Source: Mansonella perstans
Lineage: Eukaryota > Nematoda > Chromadorea > Rhabditida > Onchocercidae
Direction: 5' to 3'
NCBI GenBank assembly: GCA_037074765.1
Contig: JBAMDO010000306.1
Span: forward strand, 1-48,671
DNA length: 48,671 bases
Position numbers and translations under genes: made by a program
Shown here: piece after piece, positions 26,666 to 38,615 of the stretch
How positions within the stretch are numbered: the stretch's first letter is position 1
Layout of the letters: each line of letters begins with the position of its first letter
The notes under the pieces: model-generated
What the model saw: only the letters and a program-made list of their open reading frames with translations
The model's database searches: none
What the model was told of the DNA's origin: nothing

Positions 26666-29600
26666 ATGGGAGCAAGAATTAGCAGTGAAACAGTGATTGA
26701 AGAAAATACTTATCTACGACGTTTCGTTGGTTTACAACCGATCAGTGATAATGATCCATTCTGGAATCATTTCCTTTCCTTCAATTTTCTCATCGATTCT
26801 AACAGCAGGTTATTCTTTTCTTAATTTATTAATCATTACTATTTGAAATAAAATTGATAATTTTCTTTGTTAATCGAAATCTAAAAAGTAATACTATTAT
26901 CATTGGTTATTTTTACCACTTAACAGTTTATTTAAATATATGATTTCTTTCAAGGATCATATTTACTTCTATACTTTTTCCAGGATCATATTTTCAACTA
27001 AGAAATTAATGTCTAGTATTAATTTGGCATTTATTTCATGCAAAAAAAAACTTTTAGTTTTTCTCGTTCAAAGAGTAGTGATTATTCATGTTATTTAATC
27101 ATTAATACTTTTAAAGAAAGGAAATGGAACGATTTAATGTTTCCTTATCGGATAGTCTACAATCGTTAATGTATAATACACCAACAACTTGTAATTTCGC
27201 ATCGTTTATTCAAGTCTTTCTCAGACGTGCAGCAGAATTAAAAGCTTCAGAGATCTGCAACAAGTAAATGTCACTCTTCGAATTAATTTTATCAGGAAAT
27301 TATAATTTCTAGTGAGACTTAAAGAGTTATCAGTTATCAGTTTATTTGCTCTTTCTTCATAAATATTTTCCAATGCGTAAAGTAATAGATTTGGCATTGA
27401 TGAGGTTCTTTTTGATTATCAGACATTACAGTGTGGAATTTTGCAGCACGATTTTTCTTTGGCAAACAGGAAATGCGTTAATCATTCTTCAGTATGTTTG
27501 CAAGTTTTTAGTCCAAAGATTAAGTGAAGCTGAATTCATCAAAGCTTTTCACATGGATAAAACCCGTTTGGAGAAAAAGGATGGTTAGTGATCTTATATA
27601 CTTACCTATATTTCCATTCTGAAGTGTATCAAATGACCTAGAAAGGAGTTGAAACGTTTATTGCTAGGGTTACCAGTAATTTTTCTCAAGTTATTAAGAT
27701 GCAGTAATTTGAAAATAAATTGTAATTGAAATCCTTACCAGTTCCTTTTTAGCTTACGACTCTGATTTTGAAGAGGAATTTGATGGCTTATGTGAAAACA
27801 AAGCGGAAGAGTTCTTGAACACTTTGGTGTATATTTTGATTGATTTACCATCCAAGTAAATTGCATTATATACTTTTATAGCATCGTTGTTAAGTATCAA
27901 ATTAAAAAATAATTGATACACCTTGTATTATCATATATTTTTCAGTGATTCCACGGAAACAATTCACATCGAAGCTATAAAATGCTTAATAGCTTTGCTG
28001 AGTTCGCAGCTTTATGTCGATGATGTCATGAAGTCAAATATTTTCTACGAATATCTGACACAAGGCAAATGGTTAGCTTTGCTAAAACTTCGTATTCATA
28101 TATTTAAGGATAAATTTAGTTCCTTAGCTTTGAGCTGCGTTCATCCAATAGAAAGTGGAGGCATTTTTTTTAGCTCAGAAAAGTCTGTGGAACTTACTCG
28201 GACGTTGTTATCAAATTATCTGCATCGGAACACTCCATGGGAAGTTGAACATGAAAAAGAACCGGAAAGTATTGTACTGGGTCTTGCAGGTTCGTTTGAT
28301 CTTAAGCTTCTTTTTTATAAGTAAACGATATATGGACTGTTTATTAGCTCTTAACTTTTCAGTATTGTGCATGTTCATACTTACTGAATAATTGGCATAA
28401 AATATATTCATGAGTTCGGAATAACGTCACAGATATTCGTGCTATTTGCAGACAGCACTAATTTCATGAATATTATTTATAAAATAAATTCTGTTTATTT
28501 GAGCATCCGTTTGGTCAGCAGTGCAAATTGTCACGGGTATGGACGATTCGAATTCAGTCCGCAATGACAGCGAAAATGCACCACCACTTTCTCTAGGATC
28601 GTTGTCTGTACTTCTGTTACTTAACCTGGCTTGCCATCAAAATTCTGAGGCAACGCTAAATCCTTACAAGGATTCGCTTTCGAAATTTCAAAATTCTCAG
28701 GGTAATCTGATAATCTTTTCGGATTTGAAATAATTGTCACATTAATACACATTGCGGATGGAGTTGCTTCTAACTACTAAGTTCAACTCTAATGATATTA
28801 TTTCAAACTGTTAACCCTTGCAAATGTTTATAAAATTAAGTCATTTTTTTTATATGCGCTGCATTTGTTGTTTTTATCAAGATTTTAAATAATTACGTGA
28901 TTTTTTACAACAGCTTTAGTTGATGCAATACTTGGTGAAACTAATTGATCAGAATGTTTGCCGGATTTTTGTAGAACGGAAGATAAGTAGGTGTATGTCC
29001 AGCTTATGATTTCATGTTGCTGTAGTATTGGCTGTAGTCATCTTCCAGACAGCCGTTGACAGCAGTCTTTTATTTCTCGTTACTCATTATTGTGGATTTC
29101 AGTTCTATTTTACAGAAGTTTCATCGCTAAACAATAGTGAAACTGGTACATTCAAGTTAGACTATAGTTTATTGTACGAACGCTTATGTGCTACGGTAAA
29201 TCAACAGTCGCCCATGCTATTTCTGTATACATTGTTGCATAGAAACGTTGGCTTTCGAAATTATGTTCTTTCAAGAATCAATTTAGAAAAATTGGTGAGT
29301 CTTTGGTCACTTTTTTTTTTGAGACTAATCAACAAAATTAGTTGGTTTAAAAAATCTGATGATAGACTTCAAATTTTGACCTGATATTGGAATGCTATTA
29401 CATTCCTGATTATGGTTGTGTTGTTTAATTAATCAAGAATTTATTTGTTTTAGGTACTTCCAGTACTGATCGTTCTTAATGATGGATCCAAAAGTGGTGG
29501 TATGATTAATTCTTATAATGCACATCATTTATATTTATCACTTATTGTCATCCTGATTCTTAGCGAAGATGACTTTTTTTGTAAAGTCGTCCATGAAACG

Positions 29601-31813
29601 GTGAGTAAATTTATTTCCCAACGACATTAGCACAGCTGGATCACCAGTGGTATGAACGCTGGTGATTGTATGAGATGAGTATGCATGTATGATTGAGAAG
29701 GATTTATGGCTTTCTTTTTATTTGTTCTTTTGGTTTTTGCTTATTTTTCAAAAGAACTTGCAGATGATAAAGGACACTACATGGTTCAGTAGTGAACGTT
29801 CATTAGGAGAGATTTCATTGGGTGGTCTAATTATCTTGGTTTTTGTTCGTACTATACAACTTAACACTTTGAAAACAAAGGTTTGAATTAGTTATAAATA
29901 CATCGATAAAACAAAAGCTTGAATTAGTTATAAAAATAAATCGATTTTATCATGTAATGTTTCTTGAAGCATTCAGCAAAATTTACGCTTTTTTTATGGT
30001 TTTTTATTGATATTGTTTACGTCACTTCTGCAGTGTATTTAAAAAAAAAAACTATTGTTCATTTAGGTTATTCATTTATCCTACTTTAAAACACGGCTGC
30101 AATGCTTTGAGATCAGATCAATTCTTTTTTCCTGGGAGAAAGCGTGGGAATGATACTGCAGAAGAATTACTCCTTTTTGTTTAACTTAATTCGCTCCTCG
30201 TGCTTCTCTGTTTATTTTCACTAATTTAATGATTTTCCAAATTTCAGATTTTTATAATATTAATTTCATTCATTTTTATTTGCAGGATCGTTATTTGCAT
30301 ACCAATTGTCTTGCAGCTTTAGCTAATATGTCGTCCTATTTCAAAAATCTAGCATCTGTTGTGTGTCAAAAACTGATTGGACTGCTTGAGGTACCAAATT
30401 TTTGAATGAAAGTTTGGATACAGTTAACTTTTAGAATATGTTCTGATTTTTTTCCCTATTACTAATAATGCTCGAATAATTTAAAGTATCAGAATTCAGA
30501 TTTTTAACAGCAGTCTTCCTACCATTCTTTTCCATAATTTTTTTAGATTCTATGAATTACTACAGTGAATTCATCCGTTTTGTTCATTTTTATCATTTGA
30601 TAAAAAGTTCAATTGTTTAATCGAATGCATTCGAACAGAGCTCATTTTCAGTTCCTTAAAAAATTTTACTGCACTAAATTGGCATATATGCTACCGTGTT
30701 TTCAGGTTTTTATTCGACGACATACAAAACTGATTGAAAATATGCGCGTCAGGGCTGAATACGATATCGTGCAAGAAAAAGAATCGCACAATTATGTGAA
30801 TTTTGTATATTATTTTCATTTGATTTTTCATCGATAAATTATTGAAATAATTTTTTCATTTATGTCGAATGTCTTATAGCATAAGGATATAACGGCTCTG
30901 GAAGAAGGTATACGCACTTTGCTCGAAATTTGTAACAGTTGCCTTGCATCAAATCTTCGATCAAATCCACACTTCATTTATACCTTACTTTATAAACGTG
31001 ATCTGTTTGATACTTTCCGAAATCATCCGATGTTCCAGGATCTGATTTGGAATATTTGTGCAGTAAGAAAAATTTTGCATCTTTTTAGTTTGATTACAGA
31101 TTCCTTGGGTGCATGAAGAAAAAACGTCGCATATTTAGAATTGGATTAGTTCACTCAGAAAGAATCTGAAGTTTAATTTTGCCTTCAAACTTTTCATGAT
31201 GTCGATTTTTCTATGACCCATCAGGTTTAGGTTATCAATCACTTTGCTTCGCGAGTACAGCTGCTGGAAAAAGGATCATCAGTGAGTGCTGTTCTTGCTA
31301 CAATCGAGAAGGGAGCACTACACTGGCCTACGGATAGGTTCTTTTATTTTGTTTTTGTCCATATCGGTTATTTTCAAGCTTTTGATGATTTTTGTTTCTG
31401 ATCTATAAAAGTTTTTAGTTGAAAAATTCCATAAACTTCCATTAAAAATAAATTTTAAATAAAATATTACTTGAAATATGCATACCGCTGGATTTTTTAA
31501 ATCCCGATCATTTTGTTTAAACTACATTTTTATTGTGATAGCTTCTAATTGTAGTTTTACAGATCACAGTTAATTCCAATTTGATCTATAAAAGCTGAAT
31601 ATATTTTGTCATTGCAAAGTTCTGCGAAGCCCCTTTTTAAAAATGTCTTTCTTCAGGCTGAAGAAGTTACCAGAATTAAAATTCAAATATGTGGAAGATG
31701 ACAATACAGTGGAATTTTTTGTTCCATATGTTTGGCGATTGACATTCCAGTTTTCAACGCTGTACTGGGATTCAGCATGTATACGTCTCTTTAATACTTC
31801 TTGCCTTCCGTAA
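26666..31813 (+). CDS. dym: Dymeclin, 15 exons, complete
   Basis: Peripheral Golgi protein needed for Golgi organisation and secretion; the human gene is mutated in Dyggve-Melchior-Clausen dysplasia. Exons: 26666-26808, 27117-27263, 27447-27583, 27753-27855, 27946-28071, 28174-28289, 28504-28701, 29116-29294, 29454-29600, 29764-29880, 30286-30390, 30706-30795, 30880-31062, 31231-31337, 31657-31813. Total 2055 nt, 684 aa (human 669). It starts MGARIS, fitting the N-myristoylation pattern of dymeclins, then ISDNDPFWNHFLSF, IFLWQTGNALIIL, LLLLNLACH, MLFLYTLLHRN, SSERSLGEISLGGLIIL, YLHTNCLAALANMSS, LLYKRDLFDTFRNHP and a C-terminal KLPELKFKYVEDD with FFVPYVW. All phases join. Exon 7 uses an unusual TTTGAG acceptor. 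Intron 5 is stop-free. The family is clear along the whole length. Confidence 0.97.
28072..28173 (+). other. Stop-free 102-bp intron in dymeclin
   Basis: The intron runs from GTTAGC to TTTTTTAG, is 34 codons long and is open in the gene's frame. Removing it joins LTQGK to C then SEKSVELTRTLL, which aligns without gaps to vertebrate dymeclin around its PCLPYTSKLVKTLL segment, so splicing is the expected form. Retention would insert 34 residues without a frameshift. Confidence 0.7.
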
Positions 31814-33063
31814 TATCACAAATTTTTTGTTATTTATAGTGTTTTTTATTGTGTACTGGTGTTTTTCCTTAAGAACTGAGAAGATTATTTATGAGTCTGT
31901 TATCACGAACAGTTCGTTTAACCTTTTGTCACACTTTAGACGAAATACTTAGTTCCATTTGTCATCAATAAATTGTTTCATTAACCAAAGAAACTTCGTT
32001 TTAGTATATTTATATGGAAAGTGTCAACAATATTTCATTTATATTTTTTTAATAACGAATTCAGCTTGAAATAGCATAAAAACTGGAAAATCTAATAGGA
32101 AAATATCTAATCTAACAGGAAAAAAGTGCTGCAGGAAAATAATCTATTTAATTTATTACTTACATCCATTCACCAAAAGAAATTCGGACGATTTCTGCTG
32201 TTACATTACTTTTCAAAAAAACCTTACAGTTCTCTAAGATTATTTCTAAATTGCTGTTGCCAAAATTAAAAGAGTAGGATACAACTTTCTTTTTTTCCAA
32301 TGATTGAATTATTTCGTTCTATTTTTGTTCCTTCGACTTTATTATATTTCCAACTTGGCGTGTCAGTATGCAAGTGAAATAGTGAGGTATCAGTTATCTT
32401 GTTCATTTCATCTGTAATTTATTCAACTAAAAATGTTCAATATATAATTTATCTCAGAAATAAATCTTGTCGAGTTTTTTTTTTGCTTTTAACACTAGTA
32501 GAAGAAACCTTAAGATGTTATCCAATTTGCAATAGATTTTAATCTAAAGTTTTATGACCTCTTGAAAGAGGCATAATAGTTAACTTTTGTGAAATGCTTG
32601 ATAGCTTTTTAATTTCGATTCTGCTTTCATTTAATCTATTATCACATATGGAATATTAAATTAAGAATCTGCAATTTATCGCAGTTCGGATTTTTTTTTT
32701 TGAACAATGATACTAAGAAGGAGAAGATGGAAGAGGATAATTTTCGATTAGCGTTCTATGCACCTATTTTCACTCATGTTTTTTATTATTTTAATAGATC
32801 GAGTCAAAAATGCGAGATAATTAGTACTATTTCATATGAAATTGCCGTTACCTATTAGTGGAGAATTCATTTCACATTTTAGAAACGACGAAATTAGTTT
32901 TAATAGAGAGCAATTTGTCTATCGGTTCGAAGCCATATGTTTTTGAAGTTTATTCAAAAAATAATTTAAATTCTGATGAGAAAACTACTATTAGACGATA
33001 TCTCGGTAATTCATTTGACAATTTCATCTGAAAAATTTTTGGAGTTCTTATAGGAAAAGATTA
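31814..33063. other. Non-coding region downstream of dymeclin
   Basis: AT-rich DNA with T-runs. No gene or structured element was recognised apart from the dymeclin 3' signal. Confidence 0.6.
31967..31972 (+). terminator. Poly(A) signal of dymeclin
   Basis: AATAAA, 154 bases after the dymeclin stop on the coding strand. A plausible 3' end signal. Confidence 0.4.
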
Positions 33064-33330
33064 TTTTTTTTTTTTTTTTTTTTTTTTTTGGGGTAAATTT
33101 ATTGATGAACTTAATGCAGTACGATAATGGCGAAATTTTGTGAACAAATTTATAAGTATTGAAGACAAGGAAAAGAATTACATGGGGCAAACACAAAAGA
33201 AAAGGTAGTTCACCTTTCACTGTGCCGTTTGACCTTGTAATCGGATTTACTTGGCATTGATTAAATGGTCGATAATTGTACTGCAGGGAGGAGTTAGTTG
33301 CCATTTTAACATTTGAAGCACATTCACTAA
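33064..33330 (-). pseudogene. Retrocopy-like sequence or 3' end of unknown gene
   Basis: On the minus strand an open frame begins near 33329 after ACATTTAG and includes MATNSSLQYNYRPFNQCQVN, then PITRSNGTVKGELPF, and continues over 60 further codons. AATAAA lies at 33103-33098, followed nine bases later by a pure run of about 26 A (plus-strand T, 33089-33064). Hexamer plus encoded A-tail is typical of a reverse-transcribed mRNA, but the A-tract could be ordinary low-complexity DNA and the frame a last exon. I do not recognise the protein and see no target-site duplication by eye. Confidence 0.35.
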
Positions 33331-33677
33331 ATGTAGCTGTACCTTACTTGTCATACATTTTTACTTCTTATCGAAATGATTTTATCAGTGTAAAATTTTT
33401 ATTTCTTACTTTTTTTTATGCTTGTCTTCCAATTCCAATATCTTTTTATTGGCATATTTTAAAAATTTGAAGCGGGATAAAATTTATTTTTTATGAGAAT
33501 TGAAATGATGAATTTAAAGGCAAGAATATTTAAATATCTAAGTGAAGAATATTTAAGTAATTATCAACGATAATTTCAGCAAAGGCAATGGAAACTTATA
33601 AGAGCTAGTTTTCATTTATGACATGTTATACGAAATTGCTCCACCTCTCTAATCAGGAACGAGTTATACCATAGCAG

Positions 33678-33807
33678 TAGTTAATTTTTGTTTTTAGCAA
33701 CAATTTTTGATTAATTAAACAAGTTAGTTTTTGTTTTTAGCAACAATTTTTGATTAATTAAACAAGTTAGTTTTTGTTTTTAGCAACAATTTTTGATTAA
33801 TTAAACA
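33678..33807. repeat. 43-bp tandem repeat, 3 copies
   Basis: The unit TTTTTAGCAACAATTTTTGA plus flanking TTAATTAAAC and AAGTTAGTTTTTG recurs at 43-bp spacing (AAGTTAG at 33721 and 33764, first copy slightly diverged). Confidence 0.95.
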
Positions 33808-34335
33808 ATTTTTTTTTTTTGAAATCACTTTTTTTTTTTAAATGATTTCATTTTTTGAAATCACTTATTCTGTAGATTACATTTGAATAAGTCAATTGAA
33901 ACTGAAATTCAAACAATTTTTATCCTTACTAACTCTTTCAATCTCGACATCTCTACTTACTGTTTGTTTTGTAATAACTCATATGCTACAATAGGATGTT
34001 CTACAAAACGAGTTGTGTTCAATTATTATGTTTTATTATTTGACAAAATTTTTAATGTATATGGGTAGAGACAGAGAAGCAGCCCTTTGAGGAATTCAAA
34101 TTTTGTTCTGAATTGGTCTATTTCCCCGTAATTTATTTTGTTTTCAAATCATTCTGTTTCTACTTTTTGTTTTCATTTATCATTTACTACATAAGTTGAA
34201 ACAATTACTTTAACCCTTATTAAATTACGAACTTGGCAGTGACTATTATTCATGTCGTACCTCAAAAATTTTCATTCGAAATTTTAACTGCTAAGTTGAA
34301 TTAATTAAATGAAGTAGCAACGAGCATTGCTTCAA

Positions 34336-34349
34336 GATCAAAATTACAG
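34336..34349 (+). promoter_or_regulatory. Probable spliced-leader acceptor of the SDR gene
   Basis: AAAATTACAG ends exactly at the base before ATG 34350, giving a zero-length native leader. This is easiest to explain by trans-splicing. Confidence 0.55.
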
Positions 34350-36888
34350 ATGTTTGATCAATTCCATTCAGTATTATGCTGGGTTCTGAAGACGTACGTT
34401 ATTTATCGTATCATCAGGACAGTTGTGGCACTTTGGTCAACCATTGCAATATATATCATAGCTCCACTATTTTATAAACCCAATTTTGATCCATATAAGG
34501 GACGATGGACAGGTAAGTATAATCATAAAATTTAAATTACATTTCGGATTATGTAAAATATGATTATGCATCTTATTTTATACTTTTTGCTGTGAAATAT
34601 GATTTCTTTCGCTTTATGATTTCACTCTTTCGACTATTTCCCCATTTTATAAAATTTTTGTGGAATGAAACGTACAAGTTTAATTTTAATCTTTTCATCT
34701 ATCGTTGATATATACACACTGAGCATGTTTCTAATTATTTTGAAAATTCAATTTTACAGTTGTTACTGGTGGTACAGATGGCATTGGAAAAGCATACACA
34801 ATCGAATTGGCTAAAAATGGGCTACGCAAATTTGTGCTTATTGGTCGAAATGAAATGAAATTGCATGACATGAAAACATATTTAGGTAAGAGTCCAGCTA
34901 AAATTATTAAGTTCTTTATGAAGTATTGATTTGGAAAACAAATGGTTTCGAATTTTTTGCATCTTTTCACAAAGCATTTTCAGATAGTTGCCTTTCTAAA
35001 TAAGAATTTTCTGTTAATTCAATTATCTGGTATTTTCTAAATTATTTTTCAATTTATAATGAAAAAAATTGCAGTTTTTTTTTTTGGGTAAAAGTTATTT
35101 CTTTCTTTATCCATTCACATTGATTGTCTTGGAATTAGTCCTGTTTCCAACGTTTTTTGAATACAGATCTTTTTAATATTTTCCAAATTTCCAATAGCAT
35201 GCACAGTCATTAATAGAGTAAATAAAACGTTTGAAAGAAAAAGGAAACTACTCGAGTAATTTATACTATTTTGTTTATCATTAAAAATTATATGATATTA
35301 ATGTTTGCATTTATTTCTCAAATGTCTGCTCTTTCATTATAAGCAATTACTGTATTTTAGAGAGCAAATTTGATGCTGTTGTTCAGACATATTTGTTTGA
35401 TTTCTACGATGATGATTACAGTGAGATGAGGAAATTTATTGAGGATATTGATGTTGGTTTTGTTTGTAAGTATTTGCTATGTTTTTAAAAATATTACAAA
35501 GTTTTAATTTCAGTAATGAAAATAGTTAAATTAGCCTAATTGTTCAACCCTTCGGGCATTTTAAGATTTCCTTCATTTATAATTAATGAAATTTAGGCAT
35601 ATTTTGATGGTATAGCTGTCTACGCAAGTGCAAATTTTATTGATATGCAATTTTTTACAGTAAATAGTGTTGGTATTGGACGAGAACGGATGGAACGATA
35701 TGGTGATAATCCAGAAGCTGATCGCAGATTGCTCAAAGTGAATGGATTAGGTTCTGCTGAAGTAAGGTTAAAGCTACCTTTACAAAATTCGACTTGATCA
35801 CTGTTAAAACTTTTGATTGTCGTTAAAGTGCACTTAGTCCTGATGTGCGCAATCGTTTAATAGATGATTCATTTATTTCTTTGTGCAGTTTTTATTTGTA
35901 ATGATTTAGCGAAGGCAAATTTATAGTTGAAATAAAAGCTTTAATAAAAAACTTTTAATATGTAATATTTCATTTCAGTTCTTGTCAATAGTTCTACCGA
36001 CAATGGAAAAGAATGGTGGTGGACAGATTGTTGTCTTATCATCTTGCCAAGGCTTTAGACCTTTTCCCTACGTCGCATCTTACTGTGCCTCAAAAGTGAG
36101 TATTTTGAAGATTCGTCGCGGTCTTTTATCATTTTAACAATTTATATTATATCACCTAATTTTTTAAATTGTTTTTTAACTTCTTGACGAGAAATTTGCC
36201 ATTTTTGATCTGTTGATGGGAAGTATTGCTGCAAAAAAAAATCTTTTTTTTTCCAGGTTATGCTATTGTTTTTGTGTGAAGCAATAAATCGTGAATGGCC
36301 CACAGTTAAGGTGCAGTGTTTGACACCAGCGCTCGTAGCAACGAAAATGACGCATTATGATAGCAATTATAAGTCACTGTTCGTGAAAAATGCGCATGAT
36401 TTTGCAAGAGAAGCTATTAATACAATTGGTTTAACAAATATGACGAGTGGATGTCTTAATCATGAACTGCAAGTAATCATTGAAACAAACTTTTTATTTA
36501 TTATTTATGAGTATATTTTCCAAGCAAATTAAGTGACGAATATGATTTTCTGTTACGGTTGAACCTATTTTTATGCAACTTCATATTCTTTCTTGTTGGA
36601 ATGATTGTCTTATGAAAGTTGGTATTTTTGCGCAAAATAACAAAGATTTACAAATGTTTCAGTATCTTGCAACTATAAAAGTTTTCTTATATTTCTTTGG
36701 TCAGACTTTATTCTTCATACTTTTTTCCTCAAAACTATCAGTTTTAGATGTTAATGCGACATATGTTTCCATGGGCCTTATTGAAGTATATGATGTTACC
36801 AGTTTACTGGTACCATAAACGAAGAACTGATCCGCCCGAAGATGTTCATTCAATCGTTGCCGATAACAAAAAGGTTTCAGTTAACTGA
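34350..36888 (+). CDS. Short-chain dehydrogenase, 17beta-HSD12/HSDL1-like, 7 exons
   Basis: Membrane-anchored NAD(P)-dependent reductase related to C. elegans LET-767/STDH and human HSD17B12/HSDL1, which reduce 3-ketoacyl-CoA or steroids at the ER. Exons: 34350-34512, 34760-34885, 35361-35465, 35661-35761, 35979-36095, 36257-36472, 36748-36888; 969 nt, 322 aa, all in phase. The N-terminal helix ([19 protein letters not shown]) precedes [13 protein letters not shown], the TGxxxGxG cofactor loop. The usual NNxG is LNSVG here. LLKVN carries the tetrad Asn, VVLSSCQG the Ser, and SYCASK the catalytic Tyr and Lys, so activity is likely retained. The segment after the active site ([23 protein letters not shown]) is typical of the HSD12/HSDL1 branch. 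The C-terminus ([12 protein letters not shown] and so on) has no KKxx signal. The ATG follows an acceptor directly. The substrate is unknown. Confidence 0.93.
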
Positions 36889-37587
36889 ATTTTATTTCGA
36901 TACTGTGTCTTTTTTATTGTTTCATTCATCATTCAAATGAAGTTTGGAGCAAATGGCTTTTGAAAAATACCGTAATCTTTCGTAATTCCGACTACAAGAT
37001 ATTCTGATATTTTTAGTGCCTCTTTTAATCATTTTGTAGTCTTATTTTATTTTTATTCCACGCTTTCTTTCTTATATGAATTTTTATTTAACATTCTTAT
37101 TCACTGATCACGATATTAATCATGCTCATAATTATTGCATTTTATCTTTCGATGTTTTTAGAATGGACATATTTCAGTACTGATAAGAAATTTTTTCAAA
37201 CTACAAAAAGAAAGTTCGTTTATGCTTTATGCGGTTTATTTTAAAGGTTTTTTGCAGGTTCATTAACTGCCAAGATGGAATATGGGTATAGTACAACAAG
37301 CTTCACTTTTTTCTGCAATATTTCTTATGTCAGTAATGCATGTTAAATATTATCAACATCATCATGATCATCATTCATCATTTCCTTTTGCTTTAGATTT
37401 TTGATCGTTTAGATCAAAAAAATTCCTCGTATGTTAACAGAATAATCTTAAACGATGTTTTTGAATGAAAAAGGATTATTTTCAATCATTTTTATGGAAT
37501 TTAGCTGGATGAGTTGTAATAGCTTTCTGTATGAAATAAAATTTGAATTGCTTTTCTGCCTTTTTTTTTCATCATCTCATTGTGATT

Positions 37588-37627
37588 CAATTAAGTGCAT
37601 GATGAAACATCATCATGCACTTAATTG
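37588..37627. other. Perfect 18-bp inverted repeat followed by T6
   Basis: CAATTAAGTGCATGATGA and its exact reverse complement are separated by AACA, and the plus strand continues GTTTTTT directly afterwards, only one G being shared with the arm. The stem has no mismatch. It is about 700 bp after the SDR stop. It could form a stable RNA hairpin on either strand or a DNA cruciform; the stem is shorter than usual for a microRNA precursor. Confidence 0.8.
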
Positions 37628-38278
37628 TTTTTTCGAGTTGAAATTAAATATTTCTGAACTTAAAAGATAAACTAAATGATTCGCAATATTTAAAATTGCC
37701 GAATAAGAGCAGAAATTAAAATAAAAAAGTGAAAGAGGTAAAGAAAGAAAATAAAAGAGCATTGATTTTATACTGAAAAAATATTGAGTAGGTATTTTTT
37801 AGCTAGATGCAATGGATATTCTATGTTGATCTTCGTATCGCAATACTTTTTAGTTGTAATGCTAACATGAATCGATCAGATGTTTCAATTAAATATAGCA
37901 TAGAAAATAGTGAATGTGTGATAGCTGCGAATAATTTTATATTCTCATCTTAAATCAAAAAATGGACATGTTATGAGAGGATATTTAGTTAGATATTTAT
38001 TGTGAATAATTAACTGAAAAGCATTCTTAGATTAGAAAATTCTAGCAAAATTATGTTTTTAATAAAAAGCATTTATAACAGCAATTAAGTCAATTGCTCA
38101 AAAGATTAATTCATGCTTTATTGCACACATGTGATCACATATGTTCGTAATCGCATTATCATTCCTGTAAGGCACAGTTGCTTTTTTTTTTTACAACAAT
38201 AATCATTGAGAGAACACATTGAATTAGAGAACTTTTCGTATCATCGCTGCAACTGAATAATTAATTGCAGCACAGCAA

Positions 38279-38615
38279 GTGCTGAGTTATAGAACTTTGG
38301 GATGCTACATTTCTATTACTTTTGTAGCTTGGAATTCCAGAAAGATGTTCTTAAAGTTTTCCTTATTGTTTTTTAATTTACTTAAGCTTTTCTTCCATAC
38401 TGCCATTTTGAATGGAAATGTGCCAGTCTTCATTTTAATTATTGCTAACATTTATCGGCATCGTCGCCGAAACTTTGTTGCCGAAGCATTGAAAAAGGAT
38501 TATCAAAGATTTCCTGTATTCTTCTGAAAACGAATGCTTAATGAACAATCGCAATGATTCCGTTTACGATCAGTATGTGACAACACATAACGCTTCAAAA
38601 TCAGAAAAGGTCAGG
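38279..38615 (+). pseudogene. Membrane-protein-like coding fragment, frame broken
   Basis: An open frame without ATG reads into a hydrophobic stretch (TAILNGNVPVFILIIANIY) followed by RHRRRNFVAEALKKDY, then stops at 38525. An overlapping frame takes over at once: KDFLYSSENECLMNNRNDSV and so on to a GTCAGG donor-like site near 38609. Together they look like one exon with a frameshift, or two exons whose junction I cannot place. The helix followed by a basic loop resembles a receptor or transporter, but no family motif is decisive. Confidence 0.3.

Noticed and set aside
29689..29760. 5' extension of dymeclin exon 10
   Set aside because: Using the acceptor at 29763 gives a gap-free match (HETMIKDTTWFS) to the vertebrate protein; an earlier start adds intron-like sequence.
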